Below are positions 44,101-62,400 of a stretch of 64,000 bases of DNA, in pieces. The translations under genes were made by a program, and so were the position numbers. Source of the DNA: Pempheris klunzingeri (lineage: Eukaryota; Chordata; Actinopteri; Acropomatiformes; Pempheridae); contig NC_092023.1 of the NCBI RefSeq assembly GCF_042242105.1, positions 13,159,933 to 13,223,932 on the forward strand, written 5' to 3'. Under the pieces are notes generated by a model. The model worked only from the letters and a program-made list of their open reading frames with translations. It searched no databases and was not told the origin of the DNA. Position 1 is the first letter of the stretch; each line of letters opens with the position of its first letter.

Positions 44101-46906
44101 CACTCGGTGCGATATCTCTGATGGGTCTCAGCCAGGGAGACAGGGAGCAGAGAGGCTACCAGGCCCTGAACCGAGCTGCTGTAACAGGCATCAGTGATGA
44201 ACCGAGACCCACTGGAGGCCTGGAGGATCCACCACCACCACCACCACCACAACAACAGCAGCAGCAGCCACAGTTGGCAAATTCCCCCGTCTGCAGCATC
44301 AACTCAGGTAGCTCAGTTCTGTGCTAACTCAGTTGGTTTATCCAGGGCTGGATTAAAAGCACTCATCCATCTGTTGGCAAATTTAGGTTTGAAATCCCAT
44401 CGGCATTTAATGAAACCAGCGTTAAAACGGTGACAGAGTTTTGGAGGAGTAATATAAGCACAGTTGAACTTATAACTTGAACCATAACTTAACCAATTAA
44501 CTCTCACCAAATGACCCGACATTAAATATTTGCACTGTTTCTGTTGCCTTGCCAGACGGCCATAGTTGCTCGCCTGTCCTGACCTTACCTGACATGATAG
44601 CCAACATGCAGAGGGAGCACACAAACAACACAGGTAACACAAAGGCATTTCCTTTTCCAGGAAATGAATATGAACTGTGACATTTTTCCGACCGGTCATG
44701 CTTGTTTCCCTCTCCAGACCACACTGGGGCACTGTGTGACGGGCAGCAGCAGGGTTCTTCCTCCTCTGAGCAGCCGCTGAACCTGCCGCCACCTGGGCTT
44801 CAACCCACAGATGATAAACAGACAGTCAGACACGTTTTGCTCTGTCTACTGCTCTTCGTCAGCCTGCTAGCAGTAAGGATACTTACTGTGTGTGTGTGTG
44901 TGTAATTATCAAATTAGCACAAAAAGGAGTCCAAGGAAATCACACATAAACACAGTTCAGATACGAGATGTTCATGAAAGTCCCCACAGTTTACTGAGTT
45001 GTATTTTAGGTGGCTAAATGTAATTTTCAGCTTCAGTGCTGACTGTAAAGATAAATGTCCTGGCGTCTGATTGGTGAATGTCTCTGTCTGTATGAAGAAC
45101 CTGTCCAGCTGTCTGTGGTGGTTGTTCAACAAAGATCCAGGAAGACTTTACCTCGAACTACAGTTCTTCTGCGCCGTGGCAAACTATGGACAGGTACCAC
45201 TGTGTGTCTTTTGTTAGTGTGCATTAAACGTGTCAACGTGTTCAACTGTGAATTTATCACTCTCTTTATCCCAGGGTTTCCTGTCGTTTGGGATCTTCGG
45301 TCTGGACAGACACCTCATCATCCTGCCTTTTAAAAAGAGGTGCGACGTCTAGATGATTGGCAGACTGTCTGACTCATTCATCACGGTTTTTAAATTCCTT
45401 TTGAGATCGAACACGCAGAAGTGGAATAATGTTTGTGTCTGTGTCAGGTTTCTCGGGCTGTGGCAGGGCAGGGAGGGTGAGGATTTGAGTCCCTCAGGTG
45501 TACCGGAGGAGGTCAGGCTCACCTGTACCCAGTTTGTTCGCTACCACAAAGACCAGTGTGTACAAGACATAGTGCACACACGCAGGTATGAGCACTGGTT
45601 TGTGTGTGTTCTGTCTGTGCATTTGCATGGGACATACAGTGTGTTTTGTCTTCTCTTCTCTCACATGTAAATGAAAACTGATTTCAAATTCTTTCCATAT
45701 CTTCTGCTTATTCTATTATTTCTTTCTGTTTCTGTCAGTAAATGACCATGAAGTTAATTTCCACATTATTACTGTTGTGTTATTTTGTTTCCCCTTGTTT
45801 TTTTTTTTATGCATGTTCTCTATTTGTGGACCTGTTCTGCTGCTGTTCCAAGTTGTTCTTTATCTTAAAACAAAGTTTCAAGTTTCACCATGGTTATAGA
45901 AAAGACAGATAAGCTGTGACTACTGCTATTTTCACTCAACTACTGAACATTTCTAATGTTTCATTAATGTTGTAACCTTTTTAATATTATGGAGGCTATA
46001 GTAGTAGTTTGAGTCTTAAGAATGAAAATATGTATAAGGTTTTAGATGTTGAACAGGGAATTTAGCCACTCCAGTGCAAAACTTTTCAGAATCTTCTACT
46101 AACTAAAACACTTTGTTTCTGGATGTTTATGAGTTTTGGATGCTATTCTTTTTTTTTTATTTTAACATAAAATGCTTTCCACTATTCCTTTCCCCCTTGT
46201 CCTCCATTATTCCTCATTCTTTCTTTACTTCCCCTCATATTTCCTTTATTCCTCCCTGCTTTCCTTTGCCCTTTATCACACCCTAGTGGCTCAGGGGAGA
46301 GTGTGAGCGCTTCGACAGGTGAATCCTTCCTCTGATAATGACAGGTTTGGAGGAGGCGGAGGGCTGGATGAGGAAGCTTTGAGACATTCCCCCTCCCATC
46401 AGCCCCAGTACTTAGACTTGCATCAGGATCTTCAGGAGCAACTAAACCACGAGCCGCAGTGTCTGCACCAGATTCACCAATCTCACGATCCGGCCGAATC
46501 CTGCGGTGAAAGTTCGCTTCCATCCCGACCCCACCATGAGCCAGAGAATGAACATATTTCCAGCTCTGATATCCCAGAGGAGCAGATTTCCCACCCCCAG
46601 TCTGACCAAGCTCATGACCCAGATAATCCTCACCACCTACACCAGCATGACCTTGCTTTGAGCCCACCCCATCACCAACATCCCCAGTCCCATTTTGAAA
46701 GTGTATTCCGGGGCAGTGACTTGGTGGACTGGCTAGTTGAGCGGGGCCTGTGCGCCGGGCGGGCCGAGGCCCAACTGTATGGCGTCCGTCTTCAGCAGGG
46801 AGGAGTGTTAGATCACCTGACAGGCAAGCACAGCTTCAGGGATAAACCCACCCTGCTGTATCGCTTCACAGGGGGGGGAGGGGAGGGATGGTCCCAGAAC
46901 ATGTGA
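39498..46906 (+). CDS. gpr155: GPR155 / LYCHOS, lysosomal cholesterol sensor
   Basis: Spliced CDS by eye, 19 coding exons: 39498-39646, 39881-40028, 40188-40317, 40442-40620, 41201-41353, 41559-41626, 41780-41951, 42727-42882, 42994-43077, 43198-43321, 43463-43547, 43732-43819, 44064-44307, 44556-44633, 44718-44872, 45098-45193, 45275-45339, 45448-45585, 46345-46906; 2874 nt, about 957 aa (human 870). LYCHOS senses lysosomal membrane cholesterol and signals to mTORC1 by engaging GATOR1. An N-terminal N-glycosylation cluster (NISHNTS) precedes a ten-helix PIN/auxin-efflux-like permease region (LLECFGIILCGYIAGR, ATQSNDFALGYPI, YPEYLQYIYLVAP). A GPCR-like seven-helix region follows (to ILPFKKR), interrupted by a cytosolic loop with Pro7-Gln6. 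A DEP domain (FRGSDLVDWLVERGL to LLYRF) ends the protein. A His-rich insert precedes the DEP. The last-exon acceptor is uncertain. Confidence 0.94.
40770..40791 (+). repeat. (AC)11 microsatellite in gpr155 intron
   Basis: A short AC run in the intron after the exon ending 40620. Non-coding. Confidence 0.9.
41149..41186 (+). repeat. (CT)19 tract forming the pyrimidine tract of a gpr155 exon
   Basis: Uninterrupted CT units end 14 bases before the exon that starts at 41201 (acceptor ACCTGTCCAG). It therefore acts as an expanded polypyrimidine tract. Confidence 0.9.
44228..44275 (+). repeat. gpr155: Pro7-Gln6 codon run in gpr155
   Basis: Seven CCA codons, then CAA CAA and four CAG codons, then CCA CAG, in frame in the cytosolic loop of the GPCR-like region. 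A small coding triplet repeat, likely length-variable. Confidence 0.85.
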
Positions 46907-49020
46907 GGAGAAAAGAGGGGGAGGGAGAAAGATAGGGAGGAGGAGAAACGGAAGGTGAGAAAGAGGAGACAGAAAAGGAGGATGTACCAAGCAGCAACCA
47001 CCACGGCTAAGTGCCAAAGCAGAAGTGCCTTATGGGGCAGTTTTCCCAACGACCATGAGATATTCGCTCGAATTGTCAATGAAACAGACCTGCAGCTTCT
47101 CCATAGAAAGTCCTCTCCTTTGCTAATGCCTCTTGTAATGTGTGTGTCGGTGGATGCGTTGACAGATTTTGGAAGTTGTTTGCTTTGACTGACAGGTGTC
47201 TTAGGCTATTTGTGGTGGTTGCGGCCTGCTTGTCCAAGGTTGTTGTGGAGGCAGTTGAGAAAGGAGGAGAAAAAAGAGAAAACAAGATCTCCCTGTTTGT
47301 ACTTCATCTCTCCGGACTCTGGAACAAGTGTTCTGTGTTTTTTTTTTTCCAACATTTTTGTAAAAAAAATGTTTTCACCGCTCTGCACCGAGCTGGCTTT
47401 GATCATAGCTTCAAGATCATATCATAGCAGGACTGAGTCGCTCTCCAGACTGTGACAGGGAAGTGTTTTTTGTTTTTTTTTCTTCTTCAGGATTTCTGTG
47501 AATCAGTGAACTTCTCAGATTCACGTGATGGACAAATATTCTTTTGTTTTTAAAGGACATGCTGACAGTCATTATTTATGTGACATTTGTGTGCAAGTGG
47601 TCAGAGGCCAATAAGAGCAGAGCAGTAAAACAATAGTACTGTATGTTTGCTCTTAGCCAATAAGCTGAAGGGCTGCTCACTAAAGGCCAGTGACGTTCTT
47701 GCCTGCTTGTTCTGTTTTATGCAGTTTTATCTTTTTTTTTTTTCAGATGAAAATCATTTTGAATCTGCCTGTTAATTCAATATTTGATAGTTTGCACGCT
47801 GTGTCTTTTAACCACTCTGGTCTACGTTGACTACTTGCATGACCTGGAGCAGTACAGACTTCTGCTCTGCACTCAACCTTTTGCACTGACTGAATAATAA
47901 CATTTGTCACGTTTTTTAAATTATGCAACTCACGGGACTCTTGTGATGACGCTGCGGAAGATGTTTGTTATCTTTGCACTGTATTATTGTGTTGCCACTG
48001 TCAAGTTGAACCATTTGTTTGGGACTGGTTGTGGTTGAGTCACTAAACTCAGGCATGGTGGAAAATTAGCACCGTTGTCTTTCCAGCCAAAACTGGCACT
48101 GGCTTGACTGAAGAATTCAGCCTAGTCTAGACCTGAACTTAAGCAGTTTCTTTTCTACTCAGTTTTTTTTCTGTGACTGATCCCAAATAAACCTAAAATT
48201 AAGTTTCTTAAAACCTCAAGAACGCAAAAATGTGTAGTTGATTTTGGAGTAGTTGAATTTGAGTGATTGAGCCTTCTATATAAAACACATCTGTTTGAAT
48301 ATTTCGTTTTATGTTTTCAGTTTCATAAGACTATTACAATCCTAAACTAGCTTATATTATATTGTACATGTAACTGACTGGGATAGAGTCTAGGCTGTAA
48401 GTCATAACCACTACTGAACTGTTTACATGTTGTTTGGCACCCTAAACTACAACTAAACTACAGCTATTGTTTGCCTGTTACATTGCTGCTGATTTGTGAT
48501 ATTGTTACTATGAAGTTTACAGTGTGTTTGTAGAGTTGCAGAAGATGCATGGATGGTGACATATGAACATTTGAACAGAGACAAGGGGCTCACTGATGTT
48601 ACTCTGGATCCCTTCTCTGCATCACAAACCTCCCAGTAAGAATCTGTGGGCATATACGTCTGTCTCTTTGTCTTCTGCCAACTGAAACCACATTTATGTT
48701 CATGCAGTTCACATGAGATCCTTGTGTTTACTGAGTTGTTAAAATGAGTCGAGTGGCTGCCTGTGCTAATGTGAATGTGTGTGTGTGTGTGTGTGTGTGT
48801 GCATGAACAAAAAAATATGTCTTTTTTTGAGTTTGTGTGTGTATGTGGAAAAAGTACAGAGAGAGGACGGGAGGGAGAGGAGGTGTAACTGTGTTGTTGG
48901 TAGATGGGATCAGTGTAAATGTGGATGTTTTAAGTGTGTTACTGTAAATCAATCAGGGTCAGTGAGTGTGTGACTATAAGAAAGGCACAAATAAACTACT
49001 GTTTGCATCCAAAACTTGAC
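46907..49020 (+). other. gpr155: gpr155 3' UTR with poly(A) signals
   Basis: Follows the TGA at 46904-46906. AATAAA occurs at 48186-48191 and at 48990-48995; the latter is probably the distal end. A (GT)n run lies at about 48777-48801. A TCACGTGA 8-mer occurs at 47521. No other gene is seen here. Confidence 0.7.
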
Positions 49021-49084
49021 GTGTTTCGCTTTGTCAATACATTCCTGCAATTGATTCTGAATGTAATCCTAAACTGAAAAACGC

Positions 49085-51412
49085 AATAGTAAACAGACGT
49101 TTCAGATTTATTACATTTTCACACATTCCACAAACAACTTGTATTATGCACAAAATGTTCATTTAAAAAAAATCTCAGCACATTTGGAGTAGTTTTTTTT
49201 CTTTAACTTTTTTTTTTTGGTCAAAGAAGAGGAGAGCAAAACATTTCTCATCCTGAGACCTACAGAAAGCCCTTTAAAATTTTCAATATTCATAAGACTG
49301 CCTCACACTGCTGGCCAAAAAAACACTTAATTTCATTTAGCTATTGGAAAGTGAAAAGCGAATTCAAATAACATTTGGCACAACATTTGGGTCTTTTTGA
49401 CATTCTCGACACAGTGGAACCATCAACCATTTGTGTTGAGAGCAGCTCGGCTAAAAGTGACTCCACTCCTCACTTGTGAAAACCCTGAACTTTGCTACAC
49501 TGTTGGGCTATAAAACACGTACATTTTACAAAAAAATAAATCTTGAAATTTACGTTGAAATAGGTTCATTGTGAGATACCTGTAAAATATTCTGTAACTG
49601 ATCCAAATCTGAAAAAACCTTTTTCACTTTGTTGAGGACATCTCTCTGTGTTACAGTTACACTTGAATTTAGAGCAAACACTTAAGTTGCTCCTTATACT
49701 AATGTTTTTTGATAAGAATACACAATTTAAAAACAGTTCTCTATAGTTTTTATGTTCTGCGAAACACTGATTAAAAAAAAAACAAACAGAACGATTCATT
49801 CAAACTTCAACAGTAAATCAGTTTCACTGATATCAAACAGACAAATCTTGTCATCTTCCCAAGTTTCCATATGAAACACTTTTAAAGAAACACTTAATAC
49901 TAGGCTGGAAAGCTGTGTTTATATGTAAAATGTATGCTAACCTCCACTGGCTTTACACATAAATCTTTAGATAACATCTACATATGAATTATCTGCTTCT
50001 GAACACACTAAAACCCAGTAGTGTCTGAGTTTAATAGAGGGAGTCAGGTGGTAAACTTGTCCATCTTGAGCAAGTCAGCTTGCCTTATCTGCTAGACCTG
50101 CACAGAGGCCAACAGTAAAGACTCTCATTGTGCTTGGCAGCAACAAGGTGATAATGTGTGTAACTATAAATGTTTTGTAGTGCAGGCTCAGCAAAGCCCT
50201 CACTGGACGTAGGTGAGAGAGTAACTGCTGGTAATAATCATTAGGAAATGGGATGTTTATAACAGTTTAGAGACAGAACAACACCAAAGCAATTGAGTTA
50301 AGAAAAACAGCAATTTCCAGCAGTGTATTGATGTTTTAAATTAATTTTGTCTTCTGTTTGTTGAGAAGATCATGAGAGGATCACAGCTGATGTACACAGA
50401 GTTACTGTAAAACTAATCTGAGTGCAGCCACAGCTACATTAAGACAAGTGCTTTAGGGAGAGACAGAAACACCCTCAGACATCTAAAAGTTCAATTGTGC
50501 TAAAAAAAAAAAAAAAAAATCCATGCATTTCCTGGAACCATAATGGCTGCAAACTGAGTTGCTGAGTAAACGTGTACAGAAAAGAAATTAACATTCTTAT
50601 CTGGCTGGTTAATTGTCTGAACTCCATAGCACACAACAGACTGTGAAATCAAGAACAAAAGCAGCATACGGAGGCAAAGGTTTGTGAGGACATCCAGTGT
50701 GTTTAAGCCAGAACACATTTCTCCATAAAAAAAAAAAGCTTCCTCTACACTGCATATTCATCACACTGAACAAATTGTTTTTAACACACTGGTGACAACT
50801 TGGCAAAATTGCAACGCATCGGACAGAAGGAAGATTTACACCTGCAGTCATGCTGGCGAGAGAAAGAAAAGCAGAACAACATCATGACACACAGCCGCTG
50901 ACAGGTTACTGTATGATGGGCAGCCATGTCTTTGAAAGAGAATACAACTTCCATCATATCTCAAAATGCTGAAACTGATTATCTAGTTCGGAGAAGTAAA
51001 AAAAAAAAAAAGTATTTCTGTATTACTGTAACACCAATCATCATCACAGTATTTTCCCTATGATGTGGATTATTGCAGCACCCATTCAGCCTCAGCTTTT
51101 AAGACCATATTTTGTTTTAAATCCAAGGATTTTTAGGGTCCATCTCAGAGGATTTCCCTACACTTGTGCTCTGTGTATCACATTGAGAGATCTTTGGGAA
51201 ACTGTAGTCGCACAGCCCAGTGTAACACAATCTGAAGAACAGATCATACTGTAAGTATGATCAGCCTTTGGTGTGACCTTACAGAGATCACGAGGCTGAC
51301 GTGGACAAAAGGTTACATGCCTGCTGGTGGAGTTTTTTTTACCATCTCAAATCTCCAGATGCGATTTGTGTTTGGGAACCCCAACCCCGACGATTCCTGT
51401 TTAATCCCAGAA
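49085..51412 (-). other. tmem41a: tmem41a 3' UTR
   Basis: A long 3' UTR of about 2.3 kb on the minus strand below the stop codon. TTTATT on the plus strand at 49107-49112 is a minus-strand AATAAA, placing the end of transcription near 49085-49095. It contains several A homopolymers. No coding exon is seen on the plus strand. Confidence 0.65.
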
Positions 51413-56937
<5,525 letters not shown>

Positions 56938-57160
56938 GTTGCTCCCTGCTGACGCTCCCTGTTCTCCGGCAAACTCCGCAGGAAACTCAGGCTGGTTTTG
57001 AGAGAAGAGGAAAACAACAAAGCCGACGTGTCGTGGCTCAGCTGGACGACACCGGGGAAGGAGGGAGAAGCTCGCCGGGCTGCAGGCTCCTTATGACGGC
57101 TGACATTCTGGCTGAGTGTGGCAGGCGGATCACATGGCAGCCGGTGACCCACAACTTTCT
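56938..57160 (-). promoter_or_regulatory. tmem41a: tmem41a promoter / 5' UTR region
   Basis: Region upstream of the minus-strand start codon at 56937-56935. It is GC-rich and contains several CpGs and a TGACG half-site near 57095. No TATA box is apparent. Start of transcription not determined. Confidence 0.4.
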
Positions 57161-57189
57161 TAAGGCAAAACACACTGTTTACATTTGAG

Positions 57190-58300
57190 TGTTACACTGT
57201 CACACTGCAGCCACTGTGCTTCCTGGTCTCTCTTTTCAGATTAGTACTTCTTCAGTGTTACAGAGACACTGACCAGCTTTTGTCTAATTTAACTGAACTT
57301 TTTTTTACAGCAGCTGTTTGTTAGGACTCTGAATATGTACTTACACAACTGTGCCACAGGGGGGCGACACGTTAAAGGCCATGAGGAGTTCACAGGAGTC
57401 AGATTATGAAAGGATACAAACACAGTGGTAGTATTAATAGATCAGGATCCTTAAAATGCATCACTCAGATCCATCACCGGCTCACCTGATAGTATAAAAC
57501 AATGTGTGAAATAATGCTGACATCATGCAGGTGATGTCTAAAATAAATAATAATTCTACATACATACATAAACAAACAACAATAAGTAGTCATTTTCATC
57601 TTACTTTCATTTTTTCTTTTAAAAGGTTTTGGCTTAAATTTGACTATAAATGACTGTATATGTTATGTATTTATACAGGCATCTGTTCAATGGAGAGCAA
57701 TAAAGTCAAACAAAGTCAAATTAATCTCTCAAAGCAGTAACATTGAGCAATGTAGTAGAGAAGACTGATCAACTGATTTTATCATGTATTACAAATTGCT
57801 GTCGTCTATATAAACATACATACGGTCTCCCTGATGTGAAACGCCTTATTATGATTAATGTGATATTCAAAAACAAAGTCCATTTCATGATTTATTTGCC
57901 GTTTTATTAGATTTGATATTTTTTAATAAAATGACAACATTTTGTGATGACTTCTTCAGGTTGAATGATCAAAAAAAAAGAGTTGATTTTGTGTGTTTTT
58001 AATGGCAGATTTATATGCTGCGTAATGTTATATGTAACCACTGTAATGGTACCTTTGGTCTTTCATAATTGGTATGTTACAGAACATGTAGCTTGGGCAC
58101 TTGTATTTGCATGAAACCTTAACAAAACATACATACATCTAATTGTATTGAGATATAACATGCAATGGTTGACTTCAGGCTAAGAATATTCTCATGTTAC
58201 ATACATTTTTTAATATTATCTCCTAATAAAACTCAATCACACTATTTATCCTCTTAAAATAAAAAAATAGAAAACACAATTAAGACAAGCAGATGTATTT
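57190..58300. other. Intergenic stretch upstream of tmem41a
   Basis: AT-rich DNA; no coding exon, RNA gene or recognised repeat is seen on either strand. Confidence 0.5.
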
Positions 58301-58310
58301 TATTTTCGTG

Positions 58311-59400
58311 TTTATTTATTCAGCATCTCTTGGCTAAAACAATTTGGGCCACATTTAGAGAGAAATTTTCAAATCTGTTTCTCCTCACGCTCATGGACCG
58401 ACACCTTCCCCTGCAAAAGAGATTCAGAACATTTCATCAAAAATAAGTATTAACAGCCAAGTCGCCAAATGACGACCTCAACACACTCTGAAAAACAGTT
58501 TCCAGTTGACCCGAACTCTGAATGAATGCATGTGAGTGGCATTCACATGTTGATGAGGCGTAGACATCAGCTAAGTCTGTAAGTTTAAGCAAGTAAAGTA
58601 AATGTTTTTCAACTGACGATTTAATAACCAGAGACTTGACACTTGAAACAGACGATCCATATAGCAGAAATTAACGTTTCTGTCACATGCTGTGCAGCAG
58701 GAGCAAGCAGTAATTCTTTGGAAATGCTAATATCAGACCATGGTGTGCAGCAGTAGCACAAATAGTATGACTTTTAGAAACTAACATAAAGGTAGAATAA
58801 TGTGATTATTTAAGTTTGACCTTTCATATCATCTTCATTTCCTGTCGTCGAGCTGCTCAAATCAACCCTCAGAATTTGTTGTATGGCCACTTCCTCTGGA
58901 ATAACTGTAAGGTTGGAGCAGGGCAGAAACAAATCCACAACATCAAGCATGCAAGGCAAGACTCAAAGTATGTAAGTAAGACAGTCTCACAGGTACACAC
59001 ACAGGAATACCTTTACTGTCCTCAGGGGAACCAGTTGCCGTCGCTTTAAGCCCGACCACAAGAGCACAACCTGAGCTCAGGCTCAGTTCAATCCTCTGCC
59101 TTTCATTTTGTGATACAAATTAACGATCCTTTTAATGATCCTTTTAGCTGAAAATAAATAATAACTCACCTCTGCTATAAAACCCAGCAGCAGTAGTGTG
59201 TACGTGGGTCTTCAGGTTACTGTTTGTGGCGTCTCTGTTGTGACTGACTGATTTACCGGACCGTCAGGCCTTAGGCCGGGGGTGTCTGTGTGTCTGAAAC
59301 ATCTTAACAATCTACCCAGTTCACTTTTAAATAGGTTCCAAAAATCCCACTCACCCCAGGTAGCACAGACAGAGGTGGAAAACACCTTTTCCATTGTGAA
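58311..59400 (-). other. Possible unrecognised minus-strand gene (3' part)
   Basis: Three minus-strand segments join in phase: 59095-59011 (reads RIELSLSSGCALVVGLKA and on), 58904-58821 (VIPEEVAIQQILRVDLSSST and on) and 58410-58391 (GEGVGP then stop). A canonical minus-strand AATAAA lies at 58320-58311. Acceptors at 58905 and 58411 have strong pyrimidine tracts. The donor at 58820 is weak, and so is the acceptor at 59096. Further upstream, 59209-59170 and a segment ending 59355 have excellent GTGAGT donors and can also be joined in phase. I recognise no protein family; this may be a non-coding RNA or chance. Confidence 0.25.
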
Positions 59401-59429
59401 CACAGCACATTGACTTTAAACTGAAACTA

Positions 59430-62400
59430 TGACTAATGAAGTTAAGATTTGTTGAGCTTATTATTTGGTTGCTATTTAGTCTGTTATATTAACTTATCTC
59501 AAACCAAAACTTTACAAATCATGGTTACAAAAAGAATTAATGAGAATAACAAAGTGTCAATTTGCCACTTGATAATAATGCCCAGCTGATGCTGCAGGCA
59601 GATAACCATCCTGTTTAGGTCTGTCTGCTTCTAGATACAGGACATCCAGTTAGTGAAAGACTGTGCTCACATCTGGCATCAACACAAGTCTTAGAAACCC
59701 TCAGGTGAACAACAGCACAGACTCATCCACGTCCATCTTCAAGAAATTCCAAAGTTGCAGACGTCTGCCTGCTTGAGTTTTGCTGGAAGGTCAGTGGGAA
59801 GGTGTCAGAGTCAAGCTGTAACCTCAGGAGGAACAATAAGCAAAAAGCAAGGTTGTATCAAACTCTTCTAATACACCTTACATTAAGTCAGCAAGAGTTC
59901 CCTATGTTTAATGACAAATAATCTGACGCTGGCAATGTGCCAGTTTTTGCATAACAATGAAAAAGACAGGATCAGTGTGCACAGCACAGTGAGTCAATAG
60001 GTGCCGGAAACTGTGTGAGAAATATCAGTGTTGTCAGATACCTGCTGTAGTAAAGGCTCACTCAGTCCTTGTATTACAGGATGATCAATGATCCATTATT
60101 ATCAGTGGCAGCAACACGGCCTGTAAGCTGCATGTGGCTACAGTATAGTACATCGGTTATTTGAATGTGCGCGTGTGCGTGTGTACAAGATGGGCTGATG
60201 AGAAAAACAAGCACATTTAGTAGATGTACTTTAATCTGGTGCAGTTGCCACAAAGTAGTAGTTTACAGCTAGTAGCTTGTTCGCTGCTAATTGTCGGCTG
60301 CTGACTGAGGCGGTATGGTGGACCAGTTCCTAAAGCTTTTGTACCTATGAGTCATTTTGAACCCAAAACATGTAAAAACAGGGCAAGGAAATGAGAAAAA
60401 TCTACGTCTGTTTTTGGTGTTTCATTGGTCCCATTGCGTATGTAGGATTAAGTTCTTCTTCTTGTTTCAACCATTACTGTGTTGGCATTTAGATCATGTG
60501 GTTAAACTGTCCTGACTTTTCCTTTGTCCCCTTTTTAGTTTGTTCAGCTGACATTGTTGAACATGCCTTAATATATATAGTATAGGTGTGCAGGCTAAAC
60601 TAAAGCAACACGGGTCAAGTCAGGTCAATTTCTTGTATGACAAAGCATCATCATGCTTGTATGGACACTCGGTGCTATTTGATGCCATTCATTGTTTTTG
60701 ACCTTAGTGAGACCTTACACTTGAACCTCAAATGGACATGCAATACAGTACAGCTGGATAAGGGGTTAGGGACTGCAAACACAGCTCCCTATCCCTGAAA
60801 TATGTGTGATATTATCAGTTATCTACTCAGTGTAAAAAATAAATCAAAAAACAAAAAGCCTCAGCATGTTGAAGCAGGTCTGGAAGTCACAAGTTTGAAT
60901 TACACATTAATGTGAGAATGATTATGCCCCAGTACACATAAAAAGAGTCCCGTGACTAATTTTAGGAGAAACAAATGACTAATTTCATGTTGTTTTACCT
61001 TTGAATTTGGTCCAACCCCTACAGGAACTGCATGTGTCTTCATTTGTTTGCTCAAAACCAGCGACTCAGATTCATATAAGAGTTCAGGTTTATTCATTCT
61101 CTAATACAAATCTCTAATACAGAATAAAAAGAAACATTATTGGCCGCAGTTCCTAATATATACACAAAGTCTGTTGTCGCCACAGACCAAGAAATAAAGA
61201 GAGGAAATATGGGAAGTGACACACATGTAAAACATTTACGTACCGTTTACTTACAGAGACTGCACCTACAAAATAGTGCTAGCCCAACTGGGAATAAAGT
61301 AATGATACACAAACAAATGTGCTAGACTGGAGCAATCTGAAAAATACATCTCTCTAGTTCTCAATAAGTGTTTTTAAATCAACAAATATTATAATACTGA
61401 CAACCCTGATGATCTTTACATTTTACTTTTCGTCTAACCTAATCTCACCTTACACAGACATGGCTAAGTAGACCCAGCTGGTGGTACTATCTTATTCTGC
61501 ATCCTGGATCACACTGTCAGAGTGAGTGACTTTTTTGTGTGTGCATTATTATTTAATAGTTCAGTGAAAAGCTGAATGTTATATTCTAGTTCTGCATCTC
61601 CCTCTGGTGGGCGATGGTAAAACTGAGCTTGTGTTTACCGTGTAAAGGTTGTGACTGGGAAGATATTTTCAGCACGCATCGATGGGAATTTGTGTACATA
61701 CATACGACACATAAATTCATCATTTTATAATGAACACTGGCTAAAAGGAGAGCATAGTTATAGACTATGGGGGGTTTTGGAAAAAGGTGGATTATTTCAT
61801 GATTACATTTGAAAGGCTTTTTAGATTTTCTGCGTAACTCTGCCCTTGATATGCTGTTTCTTATGCAGCCAGTGCAGTGAACATGTTCTTTTAATCATTT
61901 ATTCTAGTCTAACTAACAATGTTTTTTTCTCACAAACAAAATATCTGTTATATCTGTAATTAAGTGGAACAAAAAAACAAACAAACTGGAACACACTTTT
62001 GGAAAAATAAGAAATAAAAAAAGAACACATTGTTCAAGGTTTATCATGTGATGTGTCTAAAATATAGTGGAAGTATACCAAATACCAAAAGTTCAAGAGA
62101 AGAGTTACTCAAAAAAATGACATTGCTGCAGTGTCAAGGTTTTTGTGTACTTCAGGTGAAACCAAAAGCTTGATACTGCAACAATCCCTCTGTCCTGCCA
62201 TGTTTTCTAAATTCCAAATAGATAATTTTGTGGGTTTGTTGTCTATTTCTTCTTGTATAGACATGTGTTTTCAGGACTGAATATACAGACGCTCTGATGC
62301 TATATTTATGCACTGTATTAATCCACTCTAAATAAATCAGGCCTGGTACAGCCTGTCTGCACTACCTGTGAGGACCTTTAATGTCTTTCACGTCTCATGT

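Noticed and set aside
46182-46667. 161-codon minus-strand frame
   Set aside because: Antisense of the low-complexity gpr155 last exon.
58369-58410. Alternative last-exon frame reading GKVSVHEREEKQI
   Set aside because: It would need the preceding exon to end in phase 0; the visible upstream segment ends in phase 1, favouring the GEGVGP ending, though both remain unproven.
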